Source: Candidatus Flavonifractor merdavium (GTDB lineage: Bacteria; Bacillota; Clostridia; Oscillospirales; Oscillospiraceae). From it: a DNA stretch of 64,000 bases. The stretch spans positions 1-64,000 of the forward strand of contig DWXF01000017.1 of the NCBI GenBank assembly GCA_019119335.1, read 5' to 3'. Shown here piece by piece: positions 33,968 through 42,359 of this stretch. The position numbers were made by a program, and so were the translations under genes. The notes beneath the pieces are model-generated. The model was not told the DNA's origin. It saw nothing but the letters and a program-made list of their open reading frames with translations, and searched no databases. Within the stretch, counting starts at the first letter, position 1. Every line of letters starts with the position of its first letter.

Positions 33968-35002
33968 ATGAGCTATCGGTTCGACAATCTCAAGCTGGAA
34001 AAGGGTATGTACAACGAGGCGGGCCGCACCTTTACCCAGGTGCTGGAGCGGGAGGATCCCTCGGAGCAGTACAAGGGTACCGCCCTGGAGGGGCTGGACG
34101 CCTATCAGCGGCAGCTCAAGCGGTTTGACATCAAGGTGAAGGGCGCGGGCAGCGATGTGGTGGAAAAGTTCTTCTCCACCAGCCAGTCCGCCGTCCTCTT
34201 CCCTGAATACATCGCCCGGTCGGTGCGCCAGGGCATGGAGGAGGCTGACCTGCTGCCCCACATCACCGCCGCCGTCACCCGGTTCGACGGCATGGACTAC
34301 CGCTCCATTGCCTCCGTGCCCACCGACGACCAGAAGGCCCTGCGCCGGGTGGAGGAGGGCGCCGAGATCCCTCAGACTCAGGTGAAAACCCAGGACAACC
34401 TGGTGAAGCTCCACAAGCGGGGCCGGATGCTGGTGGCCTCCTACGAGGCCATCCGCTACCAGAAGCTGGACCTGTTTTCCGTCACCCTGCGGCAGATCGG
34501 CGCACACATCAACCGGATGCATCTGGAGGACGCCATCGACGTGCTCCTCAACGGAGACGGCAACGGCAACCCCGCCCAGGAGTTTACCGTGGGCGACGGC
34601 ACCATCGACGGCTCCGCCGGTACCCTGACCTACGACGAGCTGGTGGACTTCTGGGCCCAGTTCGAGCCCTACGAGATGAACACCCTGCTGGTGTCCGGCG
34701 ACATGATGCGCCAGATGCTCAAGATGGATGAGTTCCAGAATCCCCTCACCGGCCTCAACTTCCAGGGCACCGGCAAGCTGTCCACCCCCCTGGGGGCCAC
34801 CCTGCTGCGTACCTCCGCCCTGGAGAGCGGCAAGCTCATCGGTCTGGACAAGCGGTACGCCCTGGAGATGGTGCAGGGCTCCGACGTGCTGGTGGAGTAC
34901 GACAAGCTCATTGACCGGCAGCTGGAGCGGGCCGCCATCACCAGCATCTCCGGTTTTGCCAAGCTCTTTACGGAGGCGGCCAAGGTGCTGAAGCTGCAGT
35001 GA
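33968..35002 (+). CDS. Major capsid protein (probably HK97 fold)
   Basis: 344 residues. Position directly after the decoration gene, the size, a charged N-terminal arm and the E-loop/P-domain-like order (SQSAVLFPEYIARSVRQGM; LLVSGDMMRQMLKMDEF; PLGATLLRTSALESGKLIGLD) match HK97-fold capsid proteins of Firmicutes phages. It has no long cleaved delta-domain. ATG at 33968 behind AAGGGAGGATGG. Its stop overlaps the next GTG start by 4 nt. Confidence 0.85.
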   Translation: MSYRFDNLKLEKGMYNEAGRTFTQVLEREDPSEQYKGTALEGLDAYQRQLKRFDIKVKGAGSDVVEKFFSTSQSAVLFPEYIARSVRQGMEEADLLPHITAAVTRFDGMDYRSIASVPTDDQKALRRVEEGAEIPQTQVKTQDNLVKLHKRGRMLVASYEAIRYQKLDLFSVTLRQIGAHINRMHLEDAIDVLLNGDGNGNPAQEFTVGDGTIDGSAGTLTYDELVDFWAQFEPYEMNTLLVSGDMMRQMLKMDEFQNPLTGLNFQGTGKLSTPLGATLLRTSALESGKLIGLDKRYALEMVQGSDVLVEYDKLIDRQLERAAITSISGFAKLFTEAAKVLKLQ

Positions 35003-35352
35003 CGGAGGAAATTTTAGCCATGGCCCAAAAGCTGGGCCGGGTGGGCGAGGAGGAGCTGGAGACGCTGGAGGCCCTGTGCCAGGCGGCGGAGCTGGAGGTG
35101 GCCGGGCGGCTGCGGGAAGGCCTTGTGCCGGAGGAGTGCGGCCCGGCCTACGTGCTGGGCTGCGCCTGGCTGGCCCTGGCGGGCACTGACGCGGGCCGCA
35201 CCCCCCTGCGCTTTACCGCCGGGGAGGTTTCCATCCAGGAGGAGGGTGGAGACGCCCCCCAGCGGGCCCAGGCTCTGAGGATGCAGGCGGAGACCGTGCT
35301 GGCCCCCTATCTGAAAGACCGGGGCTTTGTCTTTCAGGGGGTGGAGGGATGA
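34999..35352 (+). CDS. Head-tail connector (gp6/YqbG-like)
   Basis: 117 residues, nearly all helical apart from a short beta stretch (LRFTAGEVSIQEE), following the capsid gene as head-tail connector proteins do. GTG start overlaps the capsid stop; ends with an ATGA overlap into the next gene. Call by position and fold outline. Confidence 0.65.
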   Translation: MTEEILAMAQKLGRVGEEELETLEALCQAAELEVAGRLREGLVPEECGPAYVLGCAWLALAGTDAGRTPLRFTAGEVSIQEEGGDAPQRAQALRMQAETVLAPYLKDRGFVFQGVEG

Positions 35353-35687
35353 CCGGCGCCTGGAGCAGGATTTTGGACAAGTACGGACAGCGGGTGACGG
35401 TGTGCAAGGAGGGTCAGGAGGAGGGGACCCCTTGTCGGGCCTTCCTCCAGCCCGCCCTGGAGCGGCGGGGGGAGGGTTACCAAACCCTCCCTACCCCTCT
35501 GGGCCTGGTGCGCCGGGACCAGTGGATCTATCTGGGCGGGCCGGAGGTCTCCCTGGACGGACTGGGGGACGGGTACGTGGCCTGGGGCGGACACAGGTTT
35601 TCCATCCGGGCCGCCCAGCCCATCTACCTGGGGGAGGAGCTGGCCTACTGGTGGGCCTTGCTGAGCGTCCGGGACCCGGAGGAATGA
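35349..35687 (+). CDS. Head-closure / minor structural phage protein
   Basis: 112 residues, beta-rich. In the conserved order of PBSX-like phages this slot holds the head-closure (stopper) protein. I see no distinctive motif beyond size, position and translational coupling to the connector. Confidence 0.6.
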   Translation: MTGAWSRILDKYGQRVTVCKEGQEEGTPCRAFLQPALERRGEGYQTLPTPLGLVRRDQWIYLGGPEVSLDGLGDGYVAWGGHRFSIRAAQPIYLGEELAYWWALLSVRDPEE

Positions 35688-35705
35688 GAGAAACGGAGAG
35701 AGCGC

Positions 35706-36203
35706 ATGGATTTTGAGCGGATCCGGGAGCGGATGGCGGAGTATCTGATCGGGCAGGGGATCGACGCAGTGTGCGCCTACCCAGACCGGAGGAGGCTTCA
35801 CAAGGTGGGGGCGGTGGCCGCCGTCTCCCTCCGCGCCTGCCAGGGCGGGCCGGGGGGCTTCCAGGACTATCTGGGAGAGCGGTACGATCCGGAGAGCGGC
35901 CGGTGGCAGGAGCTGTACGGCAGAAAAATGATGCTGACCTTCGGCCTGGACCTCTACGCCCCCCAGACGGGGGGCGGGGCGGAGATTCAGACCGCCTTTG
36001 ACCGGATGGCCCAGGCCCTGCGGCAGAACGGGCCCCCCGGCCTGCGGCTGGTGGAGCTCTCCTGCGGGGAGACGGAATTTGACCAGGAGGCCGGTCTGTA
36101 CCGGCGGAGCGTGGAGGCCGTCTGCCAGGGCTACCTCTACGCCGTGACCGAGGGGGACGGGGCCTTCCTGGACTTTATTGTGAGAGGAGAGAGGCAGATT
36201 TGA
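35706..36203 (+). CDS. Tail-terminator-like minor phage protein
   Basis: 165 residues: an N-terminal helix (FERIRERMAEYLIGQGIDA), then a mixed alpha/beta domain typical of tail-completion or tail-terminator proteins that precede the sheath gene. Its TGA overlaps the sheath TTG start. Assigned by position. Confidence 0.6.
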   Translation: MDFERIRERMAEYLIGQGIDAVCAYPDRRRLHKVGAVAAVSLRACQGGPGGFQDYLGERYDPESGRWQELYGRKMMLTFGLDLYAPQTGGGAEIQTAFDRMAQALRQNGPPGLRLVELSCGETEFDQEAGLYRRSVEAVCQGYLYAVTEGDGAFLDFIVRGERQI

Positions 36204-37228
36204 GTATTACCACCCATGAGAGACCGGGCGTTTATTCCGATTATGACGCCTCCACGGTGATCAGCACCAGCGGCGGCGGGCAGACGGCAGGCCTTGTGGC
36301 GGTCTGCGCCGGTGGAGAGGCGGGTACGTTGTATGTGATCAACCGCTATGAGGAGGCGGTGACAGCCTTCGGTCAGGAGGAAAACCTCACCGAGCTGGTA
36401 CGGCTGCTGCTGCTCAACGGAGCAGCCCAGGTGCGGGCGGTGCCGGTCACCGAGGAGTCGGGCTATGATGCCGCCTTCAACCTGCTGGCAGCGGAGGAAA
36501 ATGTGGCGTTGGTGGTGTGCGACAGCACCGACGTGGCGGTACAGCAGAAGCTGCGGGACAGCGTGTGCAGCGCCTCCGAGGCCCGGCGGGAGCGCATCGC
36601 CGTGGTATGCGGTGGCACGGAGGAGGGCGTGGAAAATCTGGTTCAGCGGGCCGGACAGCTCAACAGCGAGCGGGTGGTGCTGGTTGCCCCCGGTGACGAC
36701 GGCTGCCTGCTGGCTGCCGCCGTGGCCGGCGCTATCGCCGGAGAGAGCGACGCCGCCCTGCCCCTGAGCGGGGCGGAGCTGAAGGGAGTCAGCCAGACCC
36801 AGGCTCAGTACAGCGACAGCGAGATCGACACCCTGGTGCGGGGCGGCGTCACTCCCCTGGAGCGGGTGGGCGGTGTGGTCAGCGTGGTGCGGGGGATCAC
36901 CACCCGCACCAAGACCGGCGAGGCACCCGACGCCACCTGGCGGGAGCTGACCACCATCCGCATTGTGGACGACGTGATCCCCGCCATCCGCAATGCCCTG
37001 CGGGCCAAGTTCCAGCGGAGCAAAAACACCGAGCAGACCCGGGGCGCTATCCGGTCCCAGGTGATTCTGGAGCTGGAGAACAAGCTTAAGCGGGAGATCA
37101 TTGCCGGCTACGAAAACGTCACCGTCCAGGCGGACGCGGAAAATCCCACCGTGTGCCTGGTAGATTTCTCCTTCACGGTGGCCCACGGCCTGAACCAGAT
37201 CTGGCTCAGCGCCCACATCACGGTGTAA
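36200..37228 (+). CDS. Contractile tail sheath protein (XkdK-like)
   Basis: 342 residues. The C-terminal region (WRELTTIRIVDDVIPAIRNA, later VDFSFTVAHGLNQIWLSAHI) is the conserved core-handshake domain of phage sheath proteins, and the N-terminus MSITTHERPGVYS is typical. Shorter than XkdK of PBSX (about 466), apparently lacking most of the outer variable domain. TTG start at 36200 with AGAGGAGAGG upstream. Its presence makes the particle myovirus-like. Confidence 0.88.
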   Translation: MSITTHERPGVYSDYDASTVISTSGGGQTAGLVAVCAGGEAGTLYVINRYEEAVTAFGQEENLTELVRLLLLNGAAQVRAVPVTEESGYDAAFNLLAAEENVALVVCDSTDVAVQQKLRDSVCSASEARRERIAVVCGGTEEGVENLVQRAGQLNSERVVLVAPGDDGCLLAAAVAGAIAGESDAALPLSGAELKGVSQTQAQYSDSEIDTLVRGGVTPLERVGGVVSVVRGITTRTKTGEAPDATWRELTTIRIVDDVIPAIRNALRAKFQRSKNTEQTRGAIRSQVILELENKLKREIIAGYENVTVQADAENPTVCLVDFSFTVAHGLNQIWLSAHITV

Positions 37229-37240
37229 AGGAGGATGGGT

Positions 37241-37630
37241 ATGAAGGTAGCGGGATTTCCCACCAGCAGCGACATCTATCTGGAGATCGACGGAAAAAAG
37301 GTGGCGGTGGTGCAGAGCTACTCCGCCAAGTCTACCCGGAGCAGCCAGAACGTGGAGGCCTTCGGCGAGGACGAGCCGGTGGCTACCATTCCCGGCCCCC
37401 GCAGCTATGTGCTGGAGCTGACCCGGCTGTACGCCACCGACGAGGCCATCCGGGACGGCATCAACTTCCACGAGCTGGAGGACTTCAATCTGGTCATCTG
37501 CAAGCCTGACCGGAAGGTGATCTACTCCGGCTGCCAGTGGAGCGCCATCGGGGAGACCGGCGCGCTGGGCGCTATGGTGGTGGAAAAGATCACTGTGGTG
37601 GCGGCCAAGCGGCTGGAAACCGCGGTGTAG
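37241..37630 (+). CDS. Tail tube protein (XkdM-like)
   Basis: 129 residues. Beta-rich core (AGFPTSSDIYLEIDGKKVAVV ... YVLELTRLY) with the length and position of XkdM, the inner tube protein that the sheath surrounds. The ATG at 37241 is chosen because AAAGGAGG then lies 6-7 nt upstream; the ATG at 37235 abuts it. Confidence 0.85.
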   Translation: MKVAGFPTSSDIYLEIDGKKVAVVQSYSAKSTRSSQNVEAFGEDEPVATIPGPRSYVLELTRLYATDEAIRDGINFHELEDFNLVICKPDRKVIYSGCQWSAIGETGALGAMVVEKITVVAAKRLETAV

Positions 37631-37644
37631 TCGGGAGGGTGGCC

Positions 37645-38064
37645 ATGGAGTCGATACTCAGCCGGAGAGACCGGCTGGAACTGGGGGACGGGAGGCAGCT
37701 GCGGCTGCTCTCCGCCCAGGAGGTGCTGGAGGCGGGCCGGGAGGCCGGTGAGCTGGCCCGGAGCCAGGGAGAGCGTGCCCTGTGCGCCAACGCCTGTCTG
37801 CTGGCCCGGGCCCTGGAGCGGCGGGGGAAACCCCTGTTTTCCTCCGGGCGGGCGGTGCTGGAGGGGATGAGCGCCCGGGAGATTGGAGAGCTGGCCCGGC
37901 GGTGGAACCAGTTGGACCGGGCGGAAAATCCCTCTCCCGAGGATGGAGAGGAGGCCGCCCGGTCCCTAAAAAAAGCCTGGAGCACGCGCCTTATGAGCGC
38001 CTTCGCTGGCGCGTGCTCCGCACGTTTCAGGCCCTGCCCACCGAGGAGCGGGTCCGGAACATGA
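37645..38064 (+). CDS. Tail assembly chaperone, short (zero-frame) product
   Basis: 139 residues from ATG at 37645 behind GGGAGGG. It occupies the slot between tube and tape-measure positions where tailed phages encode the G-type tail assembly chaperone (XkdN in PBSX). Mostly helical (SAQEVLEAGREAGELARSQ; LEGMSAREIGELARRWNQL). The last 29 residues lie beyond a slippery A7 run; ribosomes that shift -1 there produce the longer form listed separately. Confidence 0.75.
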   Translation: MESILSRRDRLELGDGRQLRLLSAQEVLEAGREAGELARSQGERALCANACLLARALERRGKPLFSSGRAVLEGMSAREIGELARRWNQLDRAENPSPEDGEEAARSLKKAWSTRLMSAFAGACSARFRPCPPRSGSGT

Positions 38065-38270
38065 AGGCGCGGGATTACCTGTGGTGCGCCCTTAACCTGA
38101 TGCTGGACCGGGAGGAGCTGCTGGAGCAGCTGTGCCCCGCCTGCCGCCAGAAGGCGGAGGAGGAGCGCTGCCCGGTGTGCGGCGCCCCCGCCGGAACGGT
38201 GAGCGGAGGGCACAACGCCTCCTTTGATCAGGACCGCTATGAGCGGCTGAAGAAAGGAGAGAGGGTATGA
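37645..38270 (+). CDS. Tail assembly chaperone, -1 frameshift fusion product (GT type)
   Basis: Predicted 208-residue fusion: 110 residues read in the first frame to the slippery site at 37968-37974, then 98 residues in the -1 frame to 38270 (beginning SLEHAPYERLRWRVLRTF). The extension has no credible start of its own and is well formed, with two CxxC pairs (CPACRQKAEEERCPVCGAP) suggesting a zinc ribbon. In lambda-like and many Firmicutes phages a low-frequency fusion of this kind binds the tape measure and recruits tube subunits. The extension overlaps the next gene by ATGA. Confidence 0.75.
37968..38019 (+). promoter_or_regulatory. Programmed -1 ribosomal frameshift signal
   Basis: Slippery heptamer A AAA AAA (37968-37974, read as CTA-AAA-AAA in the zero frame), a 4-nt spacer, then a perfect 12-bp stem GGAGCACGCGCC / GGCGCGTGCTCC (37979-37990 with 38008-38019). 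The 17-nt loop holds a further AGCG/CGCT stem with a CCTT tetraloop. The shift joins the two overlapping frames exactly as needed. Confidence 0.85.
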
Positions 38271-39034
38271 CGGACTATATCCGGCTGCTGCTGGAGGAGC
38301 AGGAGGACGGAGAGAGCGGACAGCGTGAGGAAGGGTCCTGGCGTCCGAAGGAGGAAGGGCTTGCCCTTCCTCTTTCAGACGTTGGAGAGAAAGATGCTCC
38401 GCACCCGGCCTGGAGAGAGGAGTGCGAGCCCTCGGAAAACCAGAAAGGGCCGGGAGAAATGGCGGAAGATACTCGGCGGCTTGGGGAGACGCTCTTTGCT
38501 GCGGCCGGTGAGGCCCCCCCCATCGGGAGAGGGAGTTTTACAGAGGACGGTCCGTTTTGGCAGAGAGAGGCTGAGACCCGGACGGAAAAGCAGGGGGATC
38601 GTGGGGAAGTGCCGGATCCCCTGTGGCAGCTCTGGACGGCCCGGTGGCTGGAGGTGGGCTCCGGAGAGGGGGATTCCAGGGCTGAGCCGGATGGACTGGA
38701 GGAAACGGCCCGAAGCGTATCCGGTGGGCCAGAGGAGTATGGGACAGAAGCGGACAGGAGAGAGGCGGAGTGGAGAGGACTGGGGGAGCGGCACCTCTCT
38801 TTCGGAGCTGCGGAGGCTGGCGGCGGACAGGCCGGGGAGACGGCGGCGGAATGGACCTACCAGGCCCTGCGGGCCAGCCTGGCCCAGCTGCCCGCTCCGC
38901 CCCGGGAGACCAGGGTAGTGACCTTGCAAAAGCCCGCCGGGACCATGGATTCCGGCGGGCTGGACCCGGAGGGGCTGGACCGGCTGCTCCGCCGGGACGC
39001 CAGAAGATTTGACGGGGGGTTTCAGCTGCTGTGA
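38267..39034 (+). CDS. Unusual 255-aa acidic protein at the tape-measure position
   Basis: Begins [18 protein letters not shown] and ends [20 protein letters not shown]; both ends are helical. The middle ~180 residues are rich in Glu, Gly, Arg and Pro, and look disordered. In PBSX-like clusters this slot holds a tape-measure protein of roughly 700-1,500 residues; none exists here. It may be a minor tail protein left after loss of the tape measure, or a very short replacement. Coupled upstream by ATGA and downstream by a 4-nt GTGA overlap. Confidence 0.6.
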   Translation: MTDYIRLLLEEQEDGESGQREEGSWRPKEEGLALPLSDVGEKDAPHPAWREECEPSENQKGPGEMAEDTRRLGETLFAAAGEAPPIGRGSFTEDGPFWQREAETRTEKQGDRGEVPDPLWQLWTARWLEVGSGEGDSRAEPDGLEETARSVSGGPEEYGTEADRREAEWRGLGERHLSFGAAEAGGGQAGETAAEWTYQALRASLAQLPAPPRETRVVTLQKPAGTMDSGGLDPEGLDRLLRRDARRFDGGFQLL

Positions 39035-39606
39035 GACTGGCATCCATGCGATATAAGGACTATGTGTGGCCCCACAACCCCAGAATCTACTCCATCGGAT
39101 TCCAGCGGGTCATGGGGGCGGCCAAGGTGCCCTTTGGACGGTACCTGCTCCAGGATCTGGGGCCGGGCCAGCGGGTGATGGAGGGCGAGGGGGAGTTTGT
39201 AGGGGAGGACGCCTACGCCCAGTTCAAAAAGCTGGCCACGGTGTTTTACTCCGATGGGCCGGGATTGCTGGTCCACCCCATATGGCAGACCTCCAACGCC
39301 TACTTTGTGGAGCTCTCCCTTACCCAGCAGCCCCGCTCCGACTATGTGAAGTACAGCTTTACCTTCTGGGAAGGGTATGACGGGCACAGCACCGGGCTGA
39401 TCGTCTCCGGCGGTACGGAGAGCGGGCAGACCGGCGCTTCCGCCTCCACCGTGGTTCAGGAACAGTGGTATACGGTGGTGCGGGGGGATACCCTGTGGGC
39501 CATCGCACGGCGGTACGGCATGAGCCTTTCCGCCCTTGTGGCTCTCAACCCCCAGATCAAAAATCCCAACCTGATCCTGGTGGGACAGAAAGTGCGGGTG
39601 GCCTGA
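39031..39606 (+). CDS. LysM-containing tail protein (XkdP-like)
   Basis: 191 residues. The N-terminal ~120 residues form a baseplate-type domain ([20 protein letters not shown]), and the C-terminal LysM motif runs about 147-190 ([36 protein letters not shown]). XkdP of PBSX has the same design; LysM here probably joins the tube tip to the hub rather than binding wall. GTG start overlaps the preceding gene. Confidence 0.85.
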   Translation: MRLASMRYKDYVWPHNPRIYSIGFQRVMGAAKVPFGRYLLQDLGPGQRVMEGEGEFVGEDAYAQFKKLATVFYSDGPGLLVHPIWQTSNAYFVELSLTQQPRSDYVKYSFTFWEGYDGHSTGLIVSGGTESGQTGASASTVVQEQWYTVVRGDTLWAIARRYGMSLSALVALNPQIKNPNLILVGQKVRVA

Positions 39607-39607
39607 G

Positions 39608-40558
39608 ATGGAGGGACGGCTGACCTGCTGGGACGGACGGGAGATTGCCCTGCCCGATGTGACGGAATGGGAATTCCGCTACGGACGGGGTACCCCCTGC
39701 GACAGCTTTCTGCTCACCTGCCTGTGGGAGCCCCAGGGAGAGGACACGCTGGCGGAGGCGGTGACCTTTACTGCGGTGGAGAACGGCGAGACTGTGTTTA
39801 CCGGCGTGGTGGACGAGTGCGAGCGGGGATGGAACGCACAGGGCTGCTTTCTGACGGTGTCCGGCCGGAGCATGGCCGCCCGGCTGCTGGACAACGAGGC
39901 TCTGGGCATGGAATACCAGGTGGCCACCTGGGCGGATATCCTGCAAGACCATGTGACACCCTACGGCATCCAGGCTCTGCCGGGGGCCAGCCTGCCGGCG
40001 GTGCCCGGCTTCGTGGTGGAGACCGGCAGCAGCGAATGGCAGGTGGTCTATGAATTCTGCCGGTATTACGGCGGGGTCACCCCCCGCTTTGACCGGCTGG
40101 GCCGGCTGACAGCCGCCCCCTGGCCGGAGGAAACAAGGCTCAGACTGAGGGAAAACGCCGCCATCACCGCCCTCACCCTCCGGGATCAGCGGTACGGAGT
40201 GCTGTCGCAGGTGCTGGTGCGGGACAGAACTACCCAGGCTGTGCAGAAAGTGGAAAACACCGGGTTTCTCCAGCGGGGCGGCCGGTGCCGCAGGGTGCTT
40301 ACCATGCCGGGAAAGAGCAGCTATCAGGCTATGCGCTACTCCGGGGAATATCAGCTGGCCAGGTCCACTGAGGAGCTGCGGCAGCTGGAGCTGGAATTAC
40401 CGGGCTCCTTTCTGGCCTGGCCGGGAGAACTGGTGGAGCTGGCCGCCCCAAAGGGGACGGCAAACGGCCTCTGGCGGGTGGCGGAGGCGGTGTGCGGCCT
40501 GAACGGAAAAGGGCGTTATACCAGGCTGCTCCTGGGTGAGCCGGACGCGTTGAAATAG
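39608..40558 (+). CDS. Baseplate hub protein (XkdQ-like, gpD/gp27 family)
   Basis: 316 residues, beta-rich: NGETVFTGVVDECERGW and TVSGRSMAARLLDNEA are typical of the hub domain in XkdQ, gpD and gp27 relatives, which form the trimeric hub under the tail tube. Starts 1 nt after the LysM gene stop. Confidence 0.8.
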   Translation: MEGRLTCWDGREIALPDVTEWEFRYGRGTPCDSFLLTCLWEPQGEDTLAEAVTFTAVENGETVFTGVVDECERGWNAQGCFLTVSGRSMAARLLDNEALGMEYQVATWADILQDHVTPYGIQALPGASLPAVPGFVVETGSSEWQVVYEFCRYYGGVTPRFDRLGRLTAAPWPEETRLRLRENAAITALTLRDQRYGVLSQVLVRDRTTQAVQKVENTGFLQRGGRCRRVLTMPGKSSYQAMRYSGEYQLARSTEELRQLELELPGSFLAWPGELVELAAPKGTANGLWRVAEAVCGLNGKGRYTRLLLGEPDALK

Positions 40559-40572
40559 GGGGTACGGGAGAA

Positions 40573-40944
40573 ATGTGGATTTCACAGCAAGGACAGAAAG
40601 CGCAGAGCCATACCGGCGGCAGGGCGGAGGTGGGCCGGGTAACCCTGGCGGGCAACCCTGTGGGGGTTTACCTGGACGGGGAGCGGCGGGAGCTGCCCCT
40701 GTTCGGGCCGGGTGGGTACGCCTGGCGGCCCGAACAGGGGCAGCAGGTGCTGGTCATCAAAACCGGCGGTCAGGAGGAGGCACCCTGTGTGGTGGGAGGG
40801 CTGTGCAGTACGGAGTTGGGGCTGAGAGAGGGTGAAGTGCTGCTTTATAGCCCCAAAGCGTCCATCCGCGTGGGCGCGGATGGTGTGGTCAGTGTAACCG
40901 GGGTGCTGAAGGTCAACGGAAAGAAAGTATTGACAGAGGAGTAG
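40573..40944 (+). CDS. Baseplate spike protein (gpV/XkdR-like OB fold)
   Basis: 123 residues. An OB-fold-like N-terminal half (VGRVTLAGNPVGVYLDG, PGGYAWRPEQGQQVLVI) and a beta-helix-like tail (SIRVGADGVVSVTGVLKVNG) fit a small central spike. No PAAR or metal-tip motif is visible. ATG at 40573 behind GGGGGTACGGGAG. Confidence 0.7.
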   Translation: MWISQQGQKAQSHTGGRAEVGRVTLAGNPVGVYLDGERRELPLFGPGGYAWRPEQGQQVLVIKTGGQEEAPCVVGGLCSTELGLREGEVLLYSPKASIRVGADGVVSVTGVLKVNGKKVLTEE

Positions 40945-40948
40945 GCAT

Positions 40949-41290
40949 ATGGAACTGATGGTACGAGATGGGGACTATGTGCCTGACGAGCAGGGCGGTT
41001 TCCAACGGGTGGAGGGCAGCCGGGAACTGCTGCAGCGGGTATTGTGGAAGCTGTCCATCCCCCGGGGGAGCTTTCCGCCCTTGCCGGAGCTGGGCAGCGA
41101 GCTGTACAGGCTGGGCCGGTGGAGGCCGTCCCAGCGGGAGAGTATGGCCAAGCAATATGCCGTCCAGGCCCTGACAGACGAGCCGGAGCTGACCGTGACG
41201 GAAGCCTGGCTGGCCCAGGACGGTACGCTCCAGGTTCAGCTGGAGTGGCGGGGGGAGAAGCTGACGCTGACCATGGAGCTGGGAGGGTAG
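40949..41290 (+). CDS. Baseplate wedge protein (XkdS-like, gp25/DUF2634)
   Basis: 113 residues; GSFPPLPELGSELYRLGRW and EAWLAQDGTLQVQLEWRG match the gp25-like wedge family that initiates sheath assembly. Placed just before the J protein, as in PBSX (XkdS-XkdT). Confidence 0.75.
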   Translation: MELMVRDGDYVPDEQGGFQRVEGSRELLQRVLWKLSIPRGSFPPLPELGSELYRLGRWRPSQRESMAKQYAVQALTDEPELTVTEAWLAQDGTLQVQLEWRGEKLTLTMELGG

Positions 41291-41297
41291 AGGACGG

Positions 41298-42359
41298 ATG
41301 ACGGTAGACGAGATTTATGAGCAGATGACGCAGGCCTTTCAGCGGGAGACCGGGATTGCCCTCAGGGGAGACGGAGACCTGGCGGTGCGACTGTACGCTG
41401 TGGCCAGTCAGATCTATGGCCTGTATGTACAGGCCGACTGGGTGAACCGCCAGTGTTTTCCCCAGACCGCCGGGGGGGATTATCTGGAGCTCCACGCCCA
41501 GCTGCGGGGGATCCAGCGGCGGGCGGCCACAGCGGCCCAGGGCGTCCTTCGCTTTGAGAGCGACGGCCCCGCCGGGACAGACCTGGTGATCGCCAAGGGA
41601 ACGGTGTGTATGACGGCGGGGGGCGTACGCTTTGAGACCACCCAGGAGGGGGTGCTCTCCGCCGGAGCGGAATCTGCGGAGGTGCCCGCCCAGGCGGTGG
41701 AGCCGGGAGTGTCTGGCAACGCGGCAGCGGGCGCCATCCGGGCCATGGCGGTGGCCCCGGTGGGGGTAAGCCGCTGCACCAATCCCCAGGCGTTTTCCGG
41801 CGGCACCGACGCGGAAAGCGACGAGGAGCTGCGTGAGCGGGTGCTGGATACCTACCAGCGGATGCCCAACGGGGCCAACGCCGCCTTTTATCAGCAGGGC
41901 GCCATGTCCTTTCCACAGGTGGCGGCGGCTACGGTGATTCCCCGGCCCAGGGGCATCGGTACGGTGGACATTGTGGTGGCCACCCCCACGGGGGTGCCAG
42001 ACGAGGAGCTGCTGGAGCAGCTGCAGGCCTATTTTGAGGAGCGGCGGGAGATCGCCGTGGATTTGCAGGTGAGGGCCCCGGAGAAAAAGCAGGTTTCGGT
42101 GACCATCCGGGTGCAGGCGGAGGAGAACCGGGACGCCGCCGCGGTCCGTCAGGAGGTGGAGCAGGCCATCCGCAGCTGGTTTGACGGGCGGCGGTTGGGT
42201 CAGGATGTGCTGCGGGCCAAGCTGGGGGAGCTCACCTTTGGCGTGCCGGGGGTCAAAAATTATGTGATTGACGCCCCCGCCGCCGATATTGCCGTGTCCA
42301 GCGATGTGCTGCCCTGGCTGGAGAGCCTTACCATTTCAGAATGGGGGGCGGGAGCATGA
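41298..42359 (+). CDS. Baseplate J / gp47-like wedge protein (XkdT-like)
   Basis: 353 residues. The conserved Baseplate_J segment (CTNPQAFSGGTDAESDEELR and RVLDTYQRMPNGANAAFYQQ) is near the middle. It forms the wedge arms that transmit the trigger to the sheath. Length and neighbours match XkdT. Overlaps the next gene by ATGA. Confidence 0.9.
   Translation: MTVDEIYEQMTQAFQRETGIALRGDGDLAVRLYAVASQIYGLYVQADWVNRQCFPQTAGGDYLELHAQLRGIQRRAATAAQGVLRFESDGPAGTDLVIAKGTVCMTAGGVRFETTQEGVLSAGAESAEVPAQAVEPGVSGNAAAGAIRAMAVAPVGVSRCTNPQAFSGGTDAESDEELRERVLDTYQRMPNGANAAFYQQGAMSFPQVAAATVIPRPRGIGTVDIVVATPTGVPDEELLEQLQAYFEERREIAVDLQVRAPEKKQVSVTIRVQAEENRDAAAVRQEVEQAIRSWFDGRRLGQDVLRAKLGELTFGVPGVKNYVIDAPAADIAVSSDVLPWLESLTISEWGAGA

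Noticed and set aside
37782..38270. A separate gene in the -1 frame after the tail tube
   Set aside because: No ribosome site or plausible start; the upstream part of this frame is the shadow of the chaperone gene. It is better explained as the frameshift extension.
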